Notes: a model not told the origin generated them from the letters alone. DNA of 64,000 bases from Lactonifactor longoviformis DSM 17459 (GCF_900129135.1 NZ_FQVI01000003.1:207355-271354); one strand, 5' to 3'. Shown: positions 16,783 to 26,042, counted from the first letter of the stretch. Translations and numbers: made by a program.

Positions 16783-16980
16783 AAGTTTCTCTCACTTTCA
16801 TTAGATTCTCCGCAGGGAGATAAGCTATCTCTTATTCTAAGTGACAGGAGAAAGCAAGTCAATCGGATTTGGGACTGTACCTTTCTCTGAAATAGAAAAA
16901 ACTGATGAGAAAAAGGGATAACTGTGATACACTGTTAAGGGACAGAAATAAGGGAAAAGACAGGAGTTAAAGGAGCAAGT

Positions 16981-17484
16981 ATGAGGGAACAGTTAACAAA
17001 GAGCGACGTAAAAAAGATTCAGGAAGAGATAGAATACAGAAAGCTGGTTGTGCGGAAAGAAGCAATAGAGGCCGTGAAGGAAGCCAGGGCTCAGGGAGAT
17101 CTCAGCGAGAATTTTGAATATTATGCGGCCAAGAAGGATAAGAATAAAAATGAGAGCCGGATCCGCTATCTGGAGAGGATGCTGAAAACAGCTGTCATCG
17201 TATCGGATGAGTCCAGGGAGGACGAAGTAGGGATTAATAATACGGTAAAAATATATTTTGAGGATGAGGACGAGACAGAAGAATTCAAGCTGGTAACCTC
17301 TATCCGGGGAAATTCTCTGAAGGGTATGATCAGCACTGAGTCTCCCATCGGTAAGGCTATTCTGGGACATAAAGCGGGGGACCGGGTATTGGTTAAAATA
17401 AATGAAGAAACCGGATACTACGTTGTTGTCAGGGAAATCCAGAACACCCGGGATGACAGCACTGATAAAATCAGAGGATTCTGA
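16981..17484 (+). CDS. greA: GreA/GreB family transcription elongation factor
   Basis: A 167-residue protein with an N-terminal coiled coil carrying the acidic tip sequence EARAQGDLSENFEYYAAK, which reaches the RNA polymerase catalytic site and stimulates cleavage of backtracked RNA. The C-terminal globular domain has ESPIGKAILGHKAGDRV. AGGAGC precedes the ATG. It stands alone with its own upstream region. Confidence 0.92.
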   Translation: MREQLTKSDVKKIQEEIEYRKLVVRKEAIEAVKEARAQGDLSENFEYYAAKKDKNKNESRIRYLERMLKTAVIVSDESREDEVGINNTVKIYFEDEDETEEFKLVTSIRGNSLKGMISTESPIGKAILGHKAGDRVLVKINEETGYYVVVREIQNTRDDSTDKIRGF

Positions 17485-17516
17485 CCGAAGGTCTGCCTTG
17501 CATGGAAGGGAAAGCT

Positions 17517-18392
17517 ATGAGAAATCAGATTATCCATCTAAAAACGATAGAACGGAATACTACCCTGTATCATTACACACAGATTGCTGGGGTGCAGGGA
17601 ATTTTGGATGAAAAAAGCTTTTGGGCTACAAAAAGTGACTTTCTCAATGACCCGAGAGAATTTTCTTACATCATAGAAGTGATCCAGCAGATGAGCGGAT
17701 CCGTCTTTAAGAACAAAGAATGGAAGGAGCTTTTCCTTAAGAATATTTTCAAGGAGGGGGATCATTTTGTCTATGAGAAAAATAAAGAATTTTTCGTACT
17801 GGCATTTTCCACCTGCTCCGACAGCATAACTCTGTGGGCAGAGTTTGGCAATGAGACCGGATACAACATGGCCTTTGACAGTGAAAAAATCATCAAAAAG
17901 ATAGCGAAAAGCAATGCCATTGCCTATCACGGATATGTGGTATATGCCCTGGAGGAACAGAGAGACTATATTTTGGATCTGATGCAGAAGAAGATACCGG
18001 AGTCCTTTGGGCTTTCCTTTGCCGATATTATGAACAGAGGTATGACCTCGGAGAGCGATCCCGTGTTCCAGAAGGCGTGCAGAATGTTTCAGAAAGCCGC
18101 CAAAATCTATGCGATGTTCTTTAAGCAGGAGGGATTTACAGAAGAACGGGAGTATCGGTTTGTGTTTAAAAAGAGCGAGGGGATGAATGTGTTATTCCGG
18201 GAAAAAGAAGGTTTTTTAATTCCCTATATAAAGATTACCATGCTGGAATCAGACAATAAGCTGCCGATCCGGGGAATTACCGTGGCTCCCAAAAATGACA
18301 GTGATCTGGCGAGAAAAGGAATGGAATATTATCTGCACAGGCACGGGTACCAGGTTCCGGTAGAACTGTCCAGGATAAAACTGAGATACTGA
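17517..18392 (+). CDS. DUF2971 domain protein
   Basis: A 291-residue protein of the DUF2971 family, with LYHYTQIAGVQGILDEKSFWATKSDFLNDPREF near the N-terminus in short blocks (LYHYT, FWATKSDFLNDPREF) and FSTCSDSITLWAEFG in the middle. Function of the family is unknown; members are often found near defence or toxin genes, but no such partner is seen here. The ATG at 17517 has GAAGGG 7 bases upstream, better than the ATG at 17502. Confidence 0.75.
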   Translation: MRNQIIHLKTIERNTTLYHYTQIAGVQGILDEKSFWATKSDFLNDPREFSYIIEVIQQMSGSVFKNKEWKELFLKNIFKEGDHFVYEKNKEFFVLAFSTCSDSITLWAEFGNETGYNMAFDSEKIIKKIAKSNAIAYHGYVVYALEEQRDYILDLMQKKIPESFGLSFADIMNRGMTSESDPVFQKACRMFQKAAKIYAMFFKQEGFTEEREYRFVFKKSEGMNVLFREKEGFLIPYIKITMLESDNKLPIRGITVAPKNDSDLARKGMEYYLHRHGYQVPVELSRIKLRY

Positions 18393-18500
18393 TAAAGATG
18401 TAAAAAAAGTGATAAAATTTGAATATTTGTGATATACAAAAATCTTCTGAAAAGTGATAATATTTCTATTACGTTAAAAATTTCACGGAGGGTTTTTGTT

Positions 18501-19529
18501 ATGAATATGTATCGCTGGATAGAAAAAATGATTTATGCGGATGAGAAAAAACCAATGCCTATATTGTCCTTTCCGTCAGTGCAGCTATTGTGTGTTACGG
18601 TGAAGGAATTAGTCGCGGACAGTAATTACCAGGCGCTGGGGATGAAGATGCTTGCAGATAAGTACGACACGGCAGCGGCAGTGAGCTTTATGGATCTGTC
18701 TGTGGAGGCGGAAGCCTTCGGCGCGCGCTGCGTCTATGCGGCGGATGAGGTTCCCACAATCATAGGGAATATAGTGAAAACAGAAGAAGAGGCTGAGCGG
18801 CTTAAGATCCCTGAGGTGGGGGCTGGACGTACCGGCGTATGCCTGGAGGGTATCCGGAAAGCCCTGAAGCTTATCACCGATCGCCCGGTATTCGCAGGCT
18901 GCATCGGTCCCTTTTCACTGGCTGGGAGACTGATGGATGTGAACGAGGTGATGCTGTACTGCTACGAGGAGCCGGATATGGTACACACGATTCTTCGGAA
19001 GGTGACGGACTTTCTCATTGCCTATATTCTGGAATACAAAAAAACAGGGGCCCACGGAATTGTGATGGCGGAACCCCTTGCCGGTATGCTGTCTCCCCAG
19101 CTCATGGAGGAATTCTCCAGTGCCTACGTAAAAGAGATTGTTGAAAAGACGCAGGATCAGGGGTTTGTGGTTATCTATCATAACTGCGGCAATTATGTTA
19201 TCCAGCTCATCGATCAGATCCTGGATACCGGGTGTCTCATGTACCATTTCGGGGACAGCATCGATATGAAGGAGATGATGCAGCGCATCCCGAAAAACTG
19301 TCTTGCTATGGGGAATGTAAGCCCCTCTGCACAGTTTCTCAACGGGACGCCCTCTTCTGTGAGGATAGAGACTATGAGGGTGCTGGAAAACTGTAAAGAA
19401 TTTCCAAACTTTATCGTTTCTTCCGGATGCGATATTCCGCCGCTGACAGAATTTGAGAATATAGATGCATTCTTTGACACTGCAAAATCATTTTATTATA
19501 AACAGCATTTGCTGGATATGATTGTATAA
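18501..19529 (+). CDS. uroporphyrinogen decarboxylase-fold methyltransferase (MtaA/CmuA type)
   Basis: A 342-residue UroD-superfamily protein. The conserved zinc site of the methyltransferase branch is present: YHNCGN supplies His and Cys, and SSGCDIPP the second Cys. True HemE lacks these. Members move methyl groups between corrinoid proteins and thiols such as coenzyme M, but no corrinoid protein gene is adjacent. GGAGGG 8 bases upstream fixes the ATG at 18501; an upstream ATG (18429) was rejected. The next gene is a PocR-AraC regulator, a common companion of corrinoid methyltransferase genes. Confidence 0.8.
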   Translation: MNMYRWIEKMIYADEKKPMPILSFPSVQLLCVTVKELVADSNYQALGMKMLADKYDTAAAVSFMDLSVEAEAFGARCVYAADEVPTIIGNIVKTEEEAERLKIPEVGAGRTGVCLEGIRKALKLITDRPVFAGCIGPFSLAGRLMDVNEVMLYCYEEPDMVHTILRKVTDFLIAYILEYKKTGAHGIVMAEPLAGMLSPQLMEEFSSAYVKEIVEKTQDQGFVVIYHNCGNYVIQLIDQILDTGCLMYHFGDSIDMKEMMQRIPKNCLAMGNVSPSAQFLNGTPSSVRIETMRVLENCKEFPNFIVSSGCDIPPLTEFENIDAFFDTAKSFYYKQHLLDMIV

Positions 19530-19553
19530 ATAAGATATTTATGATATTCTGAG

Positions 19554-19598
19554 AAACAGGAAGGTTCAGGTCGTGGCCGTGGAATCCTCCTGTTTTTC
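19554..19598 (+). terminator. Rho-independent terminator after the methyltransferase gene
   Basis: AAACAGGAAGG pairs with CCTCCTGTTT (one bulged A), and the right arm runs into TTTTTCT. It lies 24 bases after the stop codon. Confidence 0.6.
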
Positions 19599-19656
19599 TA
19601 TGAGGGGACAGGAGGGGAGAACAGAAAACTAGGGAAAGCACAACAGGAGAAGTGGA

Positions 19657-20913
19657 ATGTCGGGACATATGTGGGAACAGGTAATAAAATACAGCAGACA
19701 TCTTGCGGAAATATTTGGTGTGGAGTGTGTACCGGTAAATCAGGGGGACCAGGAGCAAGGTGAGAATAAGTGGGAACCAGGAGAGATATGCAAAGCCTGC
19801 GAACAGTGCAATCATTTTGGATGCTGGGGGATGAACGCCTATCGGAAAGGCTGCGAGGAAGCCTATCGCTGGGACGGCATCTATATATCCCTCTGCCCCT
19901 TGGGACTTATATTAATAACAGCACCGCTGTCTGACGAGACCGGTGAGCTGGCGGGGGGGATCGCGGCCGGCCCTCTGTGCATGGGTAACCCGGAGGATAA
20001 TTTTCAGGAAATATACGATCCAGTCCTTCAAAAAATTGTATCTGAGAGTCCCTGTTTTGCACCGGAGAAGATACAGAGTATGGGCGAGATTATGAGCGCC
20101 GTTACCGGGTTTATTTCAGGGGTTACTCACGGGAAAGCAGGCAGGTATTTTTACAAGCAGGAACATCTGCTTAATGCTATATATGCGGAGAAGCTCAAAA
20201 AAACAGAAGATACAGAATATTATACTTATCCCATTGCTCTGGAACGAAAACTGCGGATCGCAGTAAGAAGCAAGGCAGTGGAGGAAGCTCAGGTGCTTCT
20301 CAATCAGATTCTTGCCTATATCTATGTCTCTAATTGTCATAACCTGAAGGCAATAAAACCCAGGCTGTCTGAGCTGGTGGTAGTTATCTCCAGGGCAGCG
20401 GTGGATGCGGGGGCAGACATGAATGAGACGGATGCAATGATTCAGATGTTTGTAAACCATATTCACGAATTTGAGAGCATTGAGGAACTCAGCATATGGA
20501 CCACTAACCTGATGCAGCAGCTCATTGCCTATACTTTTAACTTTGATAATGTAAAACATGCGGATGTAGTGTACAAAGCAGTTGAATATATAAAGGATAA
20601 TTACAGAAGGAAGATAACCGTGGATGAATTAGCTGCCCTTACATACGTGAACAAGTCTTACCTGGGTACCATATTTAAGAAGGAGACAGGCAGCACTATT
20701 CCGCAGTATATTAATGAAGTACGGGTAGAAAAGAGTAAGCTCCTTCTCTTGGAGGAGAATCTGAGTATTGTAGAGATTGCCAGCCTGTGCGGGTTTGAAG
20801 GGCAGAGCTATTTTACGAAGGTCTTCCGGGAAATCGTGGGGATGACTCCCAAAAAATATAGGGAAGAGAGGGGAAAAAAGCGGTTTTTAATAGACAAAGG
20901 AGATAATTTGTGA
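19657..20913 (+). CDS. PocR-AraC transcriptional regulator
   Basis: A 418-residue regulator. Residues about 10-170 are a PocR-type sensory domain with the cysteine-rich motif CKACEQCNHFGC and IYISLCPLGLILITAPL. The C-terminal 100 residues are an AraC helix-turn-helix pair: RKITVDELAALTYVNKSYLG and IVEIASLCGFEGQSYFTKVF. PocR domains are found in regulators of corrinoid- and propanediol-linked genes. It lies just downstream of the UroD-fold methyltransferase and probably regulates it. Confidence 0.9.
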   Translation: MSGHMWEQVIKYSRHLAEIFGVECVPVNQGDQEQGENKWEPGEICKACEQCNHFGCWGMNAYRKGCEEAYRWDGIYISLCPLGLILITAPLSDETGELAGGIAAGPLCMGNPEDNFQEIYDPVLQKIVSESPCFAPEKIQSMGEIMSAVTGFISGVTHGKAGRYFYKQEHLLNAIYAEKLKKTEDTEYYTYPIALERKLRIAVRSKAVEEAQVLLNQILAYIYVSNCHNLKAIKPRLSELVVVISRAAVDAGADMNETDAMIQMFVNHIHEFESIEELSIWTTNLMQQLIAYTFNFDNVKHADVVYKAVEYIKDNYRRKITVDELAALTYVNKSYLGTIFKKETGSTIPQYINEVRVEKSKLLLLEENLSIVEIASLCGFEGQSYFTKVFREIVGMTPKKYREERGKKRFLIDKGDNL

Positions 20914-20969
20914 TATATTGAATGCAATTCAGGTGTGTCTGGGTACTTGAATGATTGTACCAGAAAACT

Positions 20970-21021
20970 GCCGGATACAGAGAGATACAGGTCAACTGCA
21001 TCTCTCTGTATCCGGCTTTTT
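20970..21021 (+). terminator. Rho-independent terminator after the PocR-AraC gene
   Basis: A perfect 17-base stem (GCCGGATACAGAGAGAT with its complement at 21000-21016) with a 13-base loop is followed by TTTTT. It separates the regulator from the pab operon. Confidence 0.92.
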
Positions 21022-21074
21022 GTATTCCTGAAAGGTTGCCTGAAGCTTTGGATAAGAAGGGAAAGGAGTTAACG

Positions 21075-21686
21075 ATGTATTTGATGATTGACAATTATGA
21101 TTCATTTGTCCATAATCTGGCGGCATATTTTAAAGAACTGGGGGTTGAACTGGAGATTGTCAGAAATGACAGTATAGATCCCGTGAAGGCGGAGAGAGAG
21201 GCCGCATCCGGCGGACTGGAAGGAATTATCATATCTCCGGGTCCCAAAAGTCCCTCCGAGTGCGAAGGTGTGGGAGAGATGGTGAAGAGGCTGGCGGGGA
21301 GGATACCTATCCTTGGGGTCTGTCTGGGACACCAGATCATAGGGCGGGAATTCGGAGGTCAGATTAAAAAGGGGGTGCGGCCCATGCATGGAAAGGTTAC
21401 AGGGCTCGTGCATAACGGAAAGGGACTCTTTGAAGGGCTGCCGGAAGCCTTTCAGGTAACCCGGTATCACTCTCTGGTGGTAGACAGACATACGCTTCCC
21501 GGCTGTATGGAGGCTGATGCCTGGTCCAAAGACGGAGAGATTATGGGTATGCACCACAGAAATATGCCGGTTTATAGCGTGCAGTTTCATCCGGAAGCAG
21601 TACTGACAGATTATGGACATGAGCTTCTGCATAATTTTTTAAAGTGTGCGGGGCATTGGAGGGCAGAGCATGGGTACAGTAATTAG
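21075..21686 (+). CDS. pabA: aminodeoxychorismate synthase, glutamine amidotransferase subunit
   Basis: A 203-residue class I amidotransferase. IDNYDSFVHNL opens the protein, GVCLGHQ holds the nucleophilic Cys, and VQFHPEA the catalytic His and Glu. It supplies ammonia to PabB. Because pabB and pabC follow directly, p-aminobenzoate synthesis is the likely role rather than tryptophan. The ATG at 21075, with AAAGGAG 8 bases upstream, was chosen over an earlier in-frame start inside the terminator. It overlaps pabB by 17 bases. Confidence 0.92.
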   Translation: MYLMIDNYDSFVHNLAAYFKELGVELEIVRNDSIDPVKAEREAASGGLEGIIISPGPKSPSECEGVGEMVKRLAGRIPILGVCLGHQIIGREFGGQIKKGVRPMHGKVTGLVHNGKGLFEGLPEAFQVTRYHSLVVDRHTLPGCMEADAWSKDGEIMGMHHRNMPVYSVQFHPEAVLTDYGHELLHNFLKCAGHWRAEHGYSN

Positions 21687-23022
21687 AAGATTATCCTTTT
21701 ACCGGGAACCAGAAGATATTTTCCGCAGATTCAGGGAAGAGCCTATGGCCGTTTTTTTGGACTCATCCCTTGAGAACAGGCTGGGAAGGTACTCCATGAT
21801 AGGACTATACCCTTATGTATGTCTCAGAGAGGAAGACGGTATCTGCTACTGCAATAACAGCAGGACGGAGGAAAGCCTGGAATCTCTTCTGAACAAATAT
21901 CTGAAGGAAAATAAGGAGGCAAACCCCACCGGGCTTCCCATGGTATCCGGTGCAGTGGGGTATCTCAGCTATGATTATGGAAGAAAGTTTGAGGGGATAC
22001 CTTCCCGGCATGAGAAGAAAATTCATATGCCGGAGGCAATGTTCTGTTTTTACGATGTATATATTATAGGAGATCTGGAGAAGAAAACCCTCTTTCTGAC
22101 CGCAAGAGGGGAGACCGGAATGCCGGAGGAAGTTCTGGATAAAGTGGAAAAAGAGATAGAGAAGGCTTCTTGCGGGAGGAACTGTCAGAGGCAGACAGAG
22201 CTGGCGGAATTTCAGCCAAACTTTACGAAAGACGAGTATAAACAGGCAATAGAAAACATGATGAAATATATGGAGGAAGGGCACATCTATGTGGCCAATA
22301 TGACACAGCAGCTGACGATTGAAAGCAAAAAGAGTCCATATGAAGTTTTTTCCTATCTTCGGCGGCATAATCCGTCCCCGTTCGGCAGCTATATGAATTA
22401 TGGAGACTTCCAAATCGTGAGCGCATCTGTGGAACGTTTCTTTAAAATAAGAAACGGTATTATAGAGACCCGTCCCATCAAGGGAACCAGAAAAAGAGGG
22501 GAGACTCCCGGTGAGGATGAAGCGCTGCGTCTGGAACTGGAAAATTCTGACAAGGATAAGAGTGAGCTGCTGATGATTGTGGATTTGGAACGGAATGATC
22601 TGAACCGGATCTGTGAGCCAGGGAGTGTGGAAGTGACGGAACTTTTTCAGGTGGAGGAATACGCTACTGTATTTCAGCTGGTTTCAGCCGTACAGGGGAG
22701 ACTGAAAAAGGGGATGGACGGAATGGATGTGATACCTGCAGTTTTCCCCGGAGGTTCTATTACAGGCGCTCCCAAGATAAGGGCAATGGAGATTATTGAT
22801 GAACTGGAACATGACCGCAGAGGCCTCTACACGGGGAGCATCGGGTACCTGTCCTTTTCCGGAGACTGTGACCTGAATATTGTTATCCGCACAGCTGTCT
22901 ATGAGAATGGGAGATACCATCTGGGAGTGGGGGGCGGAATTACTTACGAATCTGATGTGGAATTTGAATATGAGGAAACTTTACAAAAAGCAAAAGCAAT
23001 CTTGGAGGCAGTATATGAATGA
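21670..23022 (+). CDS. pabB: aminodeoxychorismate synthase component I
   Basis: A 450-residue chorismate-utilising enzyme. The conserved block PIKGTRKRGETPGEDEALR, DLERNDLNRICEPGSV and FPGGSITGAPKIRAMEIID identify PabB; PIKG carries the catalytic lysine of the PabB branch. It converts chorismate plus ammonia to 4-amino-4-deoxychorismate. The ATG at 21670 has GGAGGG six bases upstream. It overlaps pabA and pabC at its ends, so the three are one coupled operon for folate precursor synthesis. Confidence 0.92.
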   Translation: MGTVIRRLSFYREPEDIFRRFREEPMAVFLDSSLENRLGRYSMIGLYPYVCLREEDGICYCNNSRTEESLESLLNKYLKENKEANPTGLPMVSGAVGYLSYDYGRKFEGIPSRHEKKIHMPEAMFCFYDVYIIGDLEKKTLFLTARGETGMPEEVLDKVEKEIEKASCGRNCQRQTELAEFQPNFTKDEYKQAIENMMKYMEEGHIYVANMTQQLTIESKKSPYEVFSYLRRHNPSPFGSYMNYGDFQIVSASVERFFKIRNGIIETRPIKGTRKRGETPGEDEALRLELENSDKDKSELLMIVDLERNDLNRICEPGSVEVTELFQVEEYATVFQLVSAVQGRLKKGMDGMDVIPAVFPGGSITGAPKIRAMEIIDELEHDRRGLYTGSIGYLSFSGDCDLNIVIRTAVYENGRYHLGVGGGITYESDVEFEYEETLQKAKAILEAVYE

Positions 23023-23770
23023 GATAAAAGCGGACGACGGGTACTTTTTTGGAATCGGTGTCTTTGAGACGATCGGAATCGAGCAGGGGAGGGTGGTTTT
23101 CTTTGAGGAGCATATGAAAAGACTGAGAAAGGGGATGGAGGCCCTTCACATTCCCCATCCAGGGGGAGGAGAGAAGCTTTCAACAGCGTATCTTCTGGAA
23201 ACTGTCCGGCGAGAAGGCATAGAAAAAGGGGCCTTAAAGATAACTGTTTCCCAGGACAATGTTACGCTGAGCTTCCGGGAAAACCCCTATACCAAAGAAC
23301 AGTATGAAAAAGGATTTTTACTGGATCTGGCATCTACGGCCAGGAATGAGACTTCCCCTTTTACCTACTTGAAATCACTGAACTGCGGGGAGAATATTCT
23401 GGAAAAAAGGGCTGCCCGCCGCAGAGGAATAGATGAACCGGTCTTCCTAAATACAAAAGGGCAGCTTGCAGAGGGGGCAACAACCAATCTGTTTTTTGGA
23501 AAAAATGGAAGACTGTACACACCGCCCCTTTCCTGCGGCCTGCTGGACGGCATTGTCCGAAAGTTTGTGATGCAAAAGTTCCCGGTGGAGGAAAAAATCG
23601 TTTATCCCTGTGAGGCGGGAGAGTACGATGAGATGATGGTAACGAATTCTCTTCTGGGGATCATGCCGGTGCACAGATTTGAAGACATTGCCTTTTCTTC
23701 CAGGACATTGTGCAGTATGCTGGCGGAGGAATATGAAAGGTGTTCTCAAAACAGTCGTTTTCTGCTATAA
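23015..23770 (+). CDS. pabC: 4-amino-4-deoxychorismate lyase
   Basis: A 251-residue class IV PLP-dependent enzyme (branched-chain aminotransferase fold). FGIGVFETIGIEQG opens the protein, and LKSLNCGENILEKR (catalytic Lys) and EGATTNLFF are present. It releases p-aminobenzoate and pyruvate from aminodeoxychorismate. The ATG at 23015, overlapping the pabB end by 8 bases with GGAGG before it, is the natural start; longer versions would lie inside pabB. Confidence 0.88.
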   Translation: MNEIKADDGYFFGIGVFETIGIEQGRVVFFEEHMKRLRKGMEALHIPHPGGGEKLSTAYLLETVRREGIEKGALKITVSQDNVTLSFRENPYTKEQYEKGFLLDLASTARNETSPFTYLKSLNCGENILEKRAARRRGIDEPVFLNTKGQLAEGATTNLFFGKNGRLYTPPLSCGLLDGIVRKFVMQKFPVEEKIVYPCEAGEYDEMMVTNSLLGIMPVHRFEDIAFSSRTLCSMLAEEYERCSQNSRFLL

Positions 23771-23782
23771 TAAAGTTCATAT

Positions 23783-23848
23783 ACAGCATTTTTGTCAATA
23801 ATAACGGACGTCAGGATACCCATGAAATGCTGTTTTAGTATCAGACGT
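23783..23848 (+). ncRNA. possible H-type pseudoknot leader of the KamA gene
   Basis: Two base-paired helices interlock. ACAGCATTT (23783-23791) pairs perfectly with AAATGCTGT (23825-23833). ACGTC and GATAC (23808-23819) pair with GTATC and GACGT (23838-23848). The order of the four arms is that of an H-type pseudoknot. It ends 26 bases before the KamA start codon. No known riboswitch class was recognised; it could also be a weak pabC terminator, since TTTTAG follows the first helix. Confidence 0.35.
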
Positions 23849-23873
23849 TACAACTATGAAAGAAGGTGTTAGC

Positions 23874-24962
23874 ATGAACTGGGCAGAAAATTTACAAAAC
23901 AATCTTACTACAGCAGAGCAACTCAAAGGCGTATTGCAACTTAACGATAAGGAGACGGAAAAGCTAAAGCAGATACTGGAACAATTCCCTATGTCCATTA
24001 CCCAGTACTATCTATCACTGATTCATTGGGAAGACGAAAATGATCCCATAAGAAAAATGTGCATTCCCTCTATCCTGGAGACAGATTTGGACGGAAGCTT
24101 TGATACCAGCGGAGAGGCAGATAATACAGTGGTGGAAGGAATGCAGCACAAATATAAACAGAGTGCCATGATACTATCCACAAACAGGTGTGCCATGTAC
24201 TGCCGTCATTGTTTCAGAAAGCGGCTGGTTGGATTATCTGACAAAGAGATTGCGAAGTATTTCGATAAGATTATGGAATACATAGAAGGACACACTGAAA
24301 TCAGCAATGTACTTATATCCGGAGGGGATGCCTTCCTCAACAGCAACGAGGTAATTGAAAAGTATCTGGAGCGCTTAAGCAGAATGGAGCATATTGATTT
24401 TATCCGGTTTGGGACAAGAACCCCCGTAGTGCTGCCCATGCGGATAACAGAAGACAAAGAATTGTTGGATATTTTGCAGAGATACAGCAGCAAAAAGCAA
24501 ATCTATGTAATCACTCATTTCAATCATCCCTATGAAATTACCAGAGAATCCAAGGCAGCCGTTCAGGCTTTACTGCATGTGGGAATTCCCGTTCGAAATC
24601 AGGCCGTACTTTTAAAAGGAATTAACGACTCTCCAAAGGTACTGGGGATGCTGCTGAAAAGACTAACAGCAGCGGGAGTACTCCCATACTATGTATTTCA
24701 GTGCCGTCCGGTCAGCGGTGTGAAGAACCAGTTCCAGGTTCCTTTAAAGCAGGGCTTTCAGATTGTAGAGGAGGCTAAGGGTATGCAGAACGGAATGGGG
24801 AAAAACTTCCGCTATGTCCTCTCCCATGAAGCCGGCAAAATAGAGATCCTTGGTATGGCGGCAGAGGATGAGATGCTGTTTAAATACCATCAGGCCAAGA
24901 AGCCGGAGGACGCCGGCAGATTGTTTACCAGACACCTGGAGGATACCCAGTGCTGGCTGTAA
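23874..24962 (+). CDS. KamA-family radical SAM aminomutase-like protein
   Basis: A 362-residue radical SAM protein. Cys106, Cys110 and Cys113 in NRCAMYCRHCFRKR bind the iron-sulfur cluster; ISGGDAFLN binds S-adenosylmethionine; FGTRTPVVLPMRIT is typical of lysine 2,3-aminomutases. It is shorter than clostridial KamA (about 415 residues) and lies between KamA and EF-P lysine mutases in length, so the substrate is uncertain. The ATG at 23874 with AGAAGGTG upstream was preferred to the ATG at 23856. Confidence 0.8.
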   Translation: MNWAENLQNNLTTAEQLKGVLQLNDKETEKLKQILEQFPMSITQYYLSLIHWEDENDPIRKMCIPSILETDLDGSFDTSGEADNTVVEGMQHKYKQSAMILSTNRCAMYCRHCFRKRLVGLSDKEIAKYFDKIMEYIEGHTEISNVLISGGDAFLNSNEVIEKYLERLSRMEHIDFIRFGTRTPVVLPMRITEDKELLDILQRYSSKKQIYVITHFNHPYEITRESKAAVQALLHVGIPVRNQAVLLKGINDSPKVLGMLLKRLTAAGVLPYYVFQCRPVSGVKNQFQVPLKQGFQIVEEAKGMQNGMGKNFRYVLSHEAGKIEILGMAAEDEMLFKYHQAKKPEDAGRLFTRHLEDTQCWL

Positions 24963-25008
24963 AGGGAACGATTACCGAAGTATTGCGTGGTGCTGTTCAC
25001 AGATAAAT

Positions 25009-25035
25009 AAGGGCTGGGGATTATTCCCAGCCCTT
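25009..25035. terminator. hairpin between the KamA and YbaK genes
   Basis: AAGGGCTGGG pairs with CCCAGCCCTT around a short loop that contains the stop codon of the minus-strand gene. The site lies between convergent genes and should end transcription from both sides. Confidence 0.7.
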
Positions 25036-25491
25036 ACACACGTCTATCCATCCTTTGCTTCCTGCGCACAGCTCCAGATCCTCCATGGTCAGTTCAACCG
25101 CGCTGCTGTCATTCCCTGCACCGGGAAATACTGAGGGAAATCGTTTCAGAGAGACATCCAGATAGACATCAACTCCCTCATTAATTCCAAAGGGGCAGAC
25201 GCCTCCGATCCCGTGACCGATAAGAGGCTCTACTTCCTGTGCCGCCAGCATCTTTGCTTTTACGTGAAACTGATTTTTATATTTGACATTGTCAATCTTG
25301 GCATCTCCGGCGGTGAGAATTAAGATGGGCTTGTCCTCTGCTTTAAAAGACATAGTTTTGCCGATCCGCGCAGGTTCACATCCCACAGCCTGTGCCGCAA
25401 GCTCTACGGTTGCGGATGAGGTATCAAATTCCATAATTCTAGAATCCAAGCCGTATTGTTTCAGATGATTCCGTACTTTTTCTATAGACAT
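25021..25491 (-). CDS. YbaK/EbsC family aminoacyl-tRNA deacylase
   Basis: A 156-residue protein. IGKTMSFKAEDKPILILTAGDAKID and GHGIGGVCPFGI (each in part) are typical of the YbaK/ProX editing fold, which hydrolyses wrongly charged aminoacyl-tRNAs such as Cys-tRNA(Pro). The lysine of the TMSFKA region is the usual functional residue. AAAGGAGGATC precedes the ATG. It is 14 bases after the DUF2148 gene and probably cotranscribed with it. Confidence 0.88.
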   Translation of the reverse strand: MSIEKVRNHLKQYGLDSRIMEFDTSSATVELAAQAVGCEPARIGKTMSFKAEDKPILILTAGDAKIDNVKYKNQFHVKAKMLAAQEVEPLIGHGIGGVCPFGINEGVDVYLDVSLKRFPSVFPGAGNDSSAVELTMEDLELCAGSKGWIDVCKGWE

Positions 25492-25505
25492 AGCTGATCC
25501 TCCTT

Positions 25506-26042
25506 TTATCTCTTTCTGTCATAATATGGAGATTTTCCTCTGGCTGAAAGGGGGATGCCGATAACGTCTGTTACATCCTCTCCGAGAATTCCAAGCTCCT
25601 TAGCCGCTCTGCCGGCTGAAAACATTACCCGGTTGTCAATTCTGGCATCAGCAGCAACACTGACTGCGGAGCCTATGGCAATGCCCAGATCCATAGGGCC
25701 GAACGCGCACATTCCTCCTGCTTCCATACAGGCGCTGCAGTTTTCAAACCCGCAGTAGCGGCAGCCTTCGTTCATTTTACGGGCTTGGTTCTTAATGCCC
25801 AGCAATACTACCGCAAAACTGTCACGTACATTTGCCGCGTCTCTCATGAAAAAGCCGTAGGACAGTTTTGGGGACAACTCCTCCATTTGGTTTGCCAGTT
25901 CTTCTTTTTCCTTTCCGGTCAGAATGCAGGCGGCCAGATAGTCCTCTCCCTTTGTCTTGGGGGCGGTCCTGGCAGCAGCACACATCTTACGGGCAACATG
26001 TATTACAGCGGCTTCTTCTGCTTCTCTGGAATGCTGTATCAT
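25506..26042 (-). CDS. DUF2148 domain protein, probable iron-sulfur protein
   Basis: A 178-residue protein of the DUF2148 family. CRYCGFENCSAC (C-x2-C-x4-C-x2-C, about residues 93-104) and a further Cys in GGMCAFG probably bind an iron-sulfur cluster. IGSAVSVAADARIDNRVMFSAG is the family's conserved block. Function is unknown; members occur mainly in anaerobes. AGGAGGAG precedes the ATG. Confidence 0.82.
   Translation of the reverse strand: MIQHSREAEEAAVIHVARKMCAAARTAPKTKGEDYLAACILTGKEKEELANQMEELSPKLSYGFFMRDAANVRDSFAVVLLGIKNQARKMNEGCRYCGFENCSACMEAGGMCAFGPMDLGIAIGSAVSVAADARIDNRVMFSAGRAAKELGILGEDVTDVIGIPLSARGKSPYYDRKR

Noticed and set aside
16277..16801. Minus-strand open frame of 174 codons
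   Set aside because: It is an alternative frame of the EamA gene; the EamA frame shows the membrane helices and family motifs.
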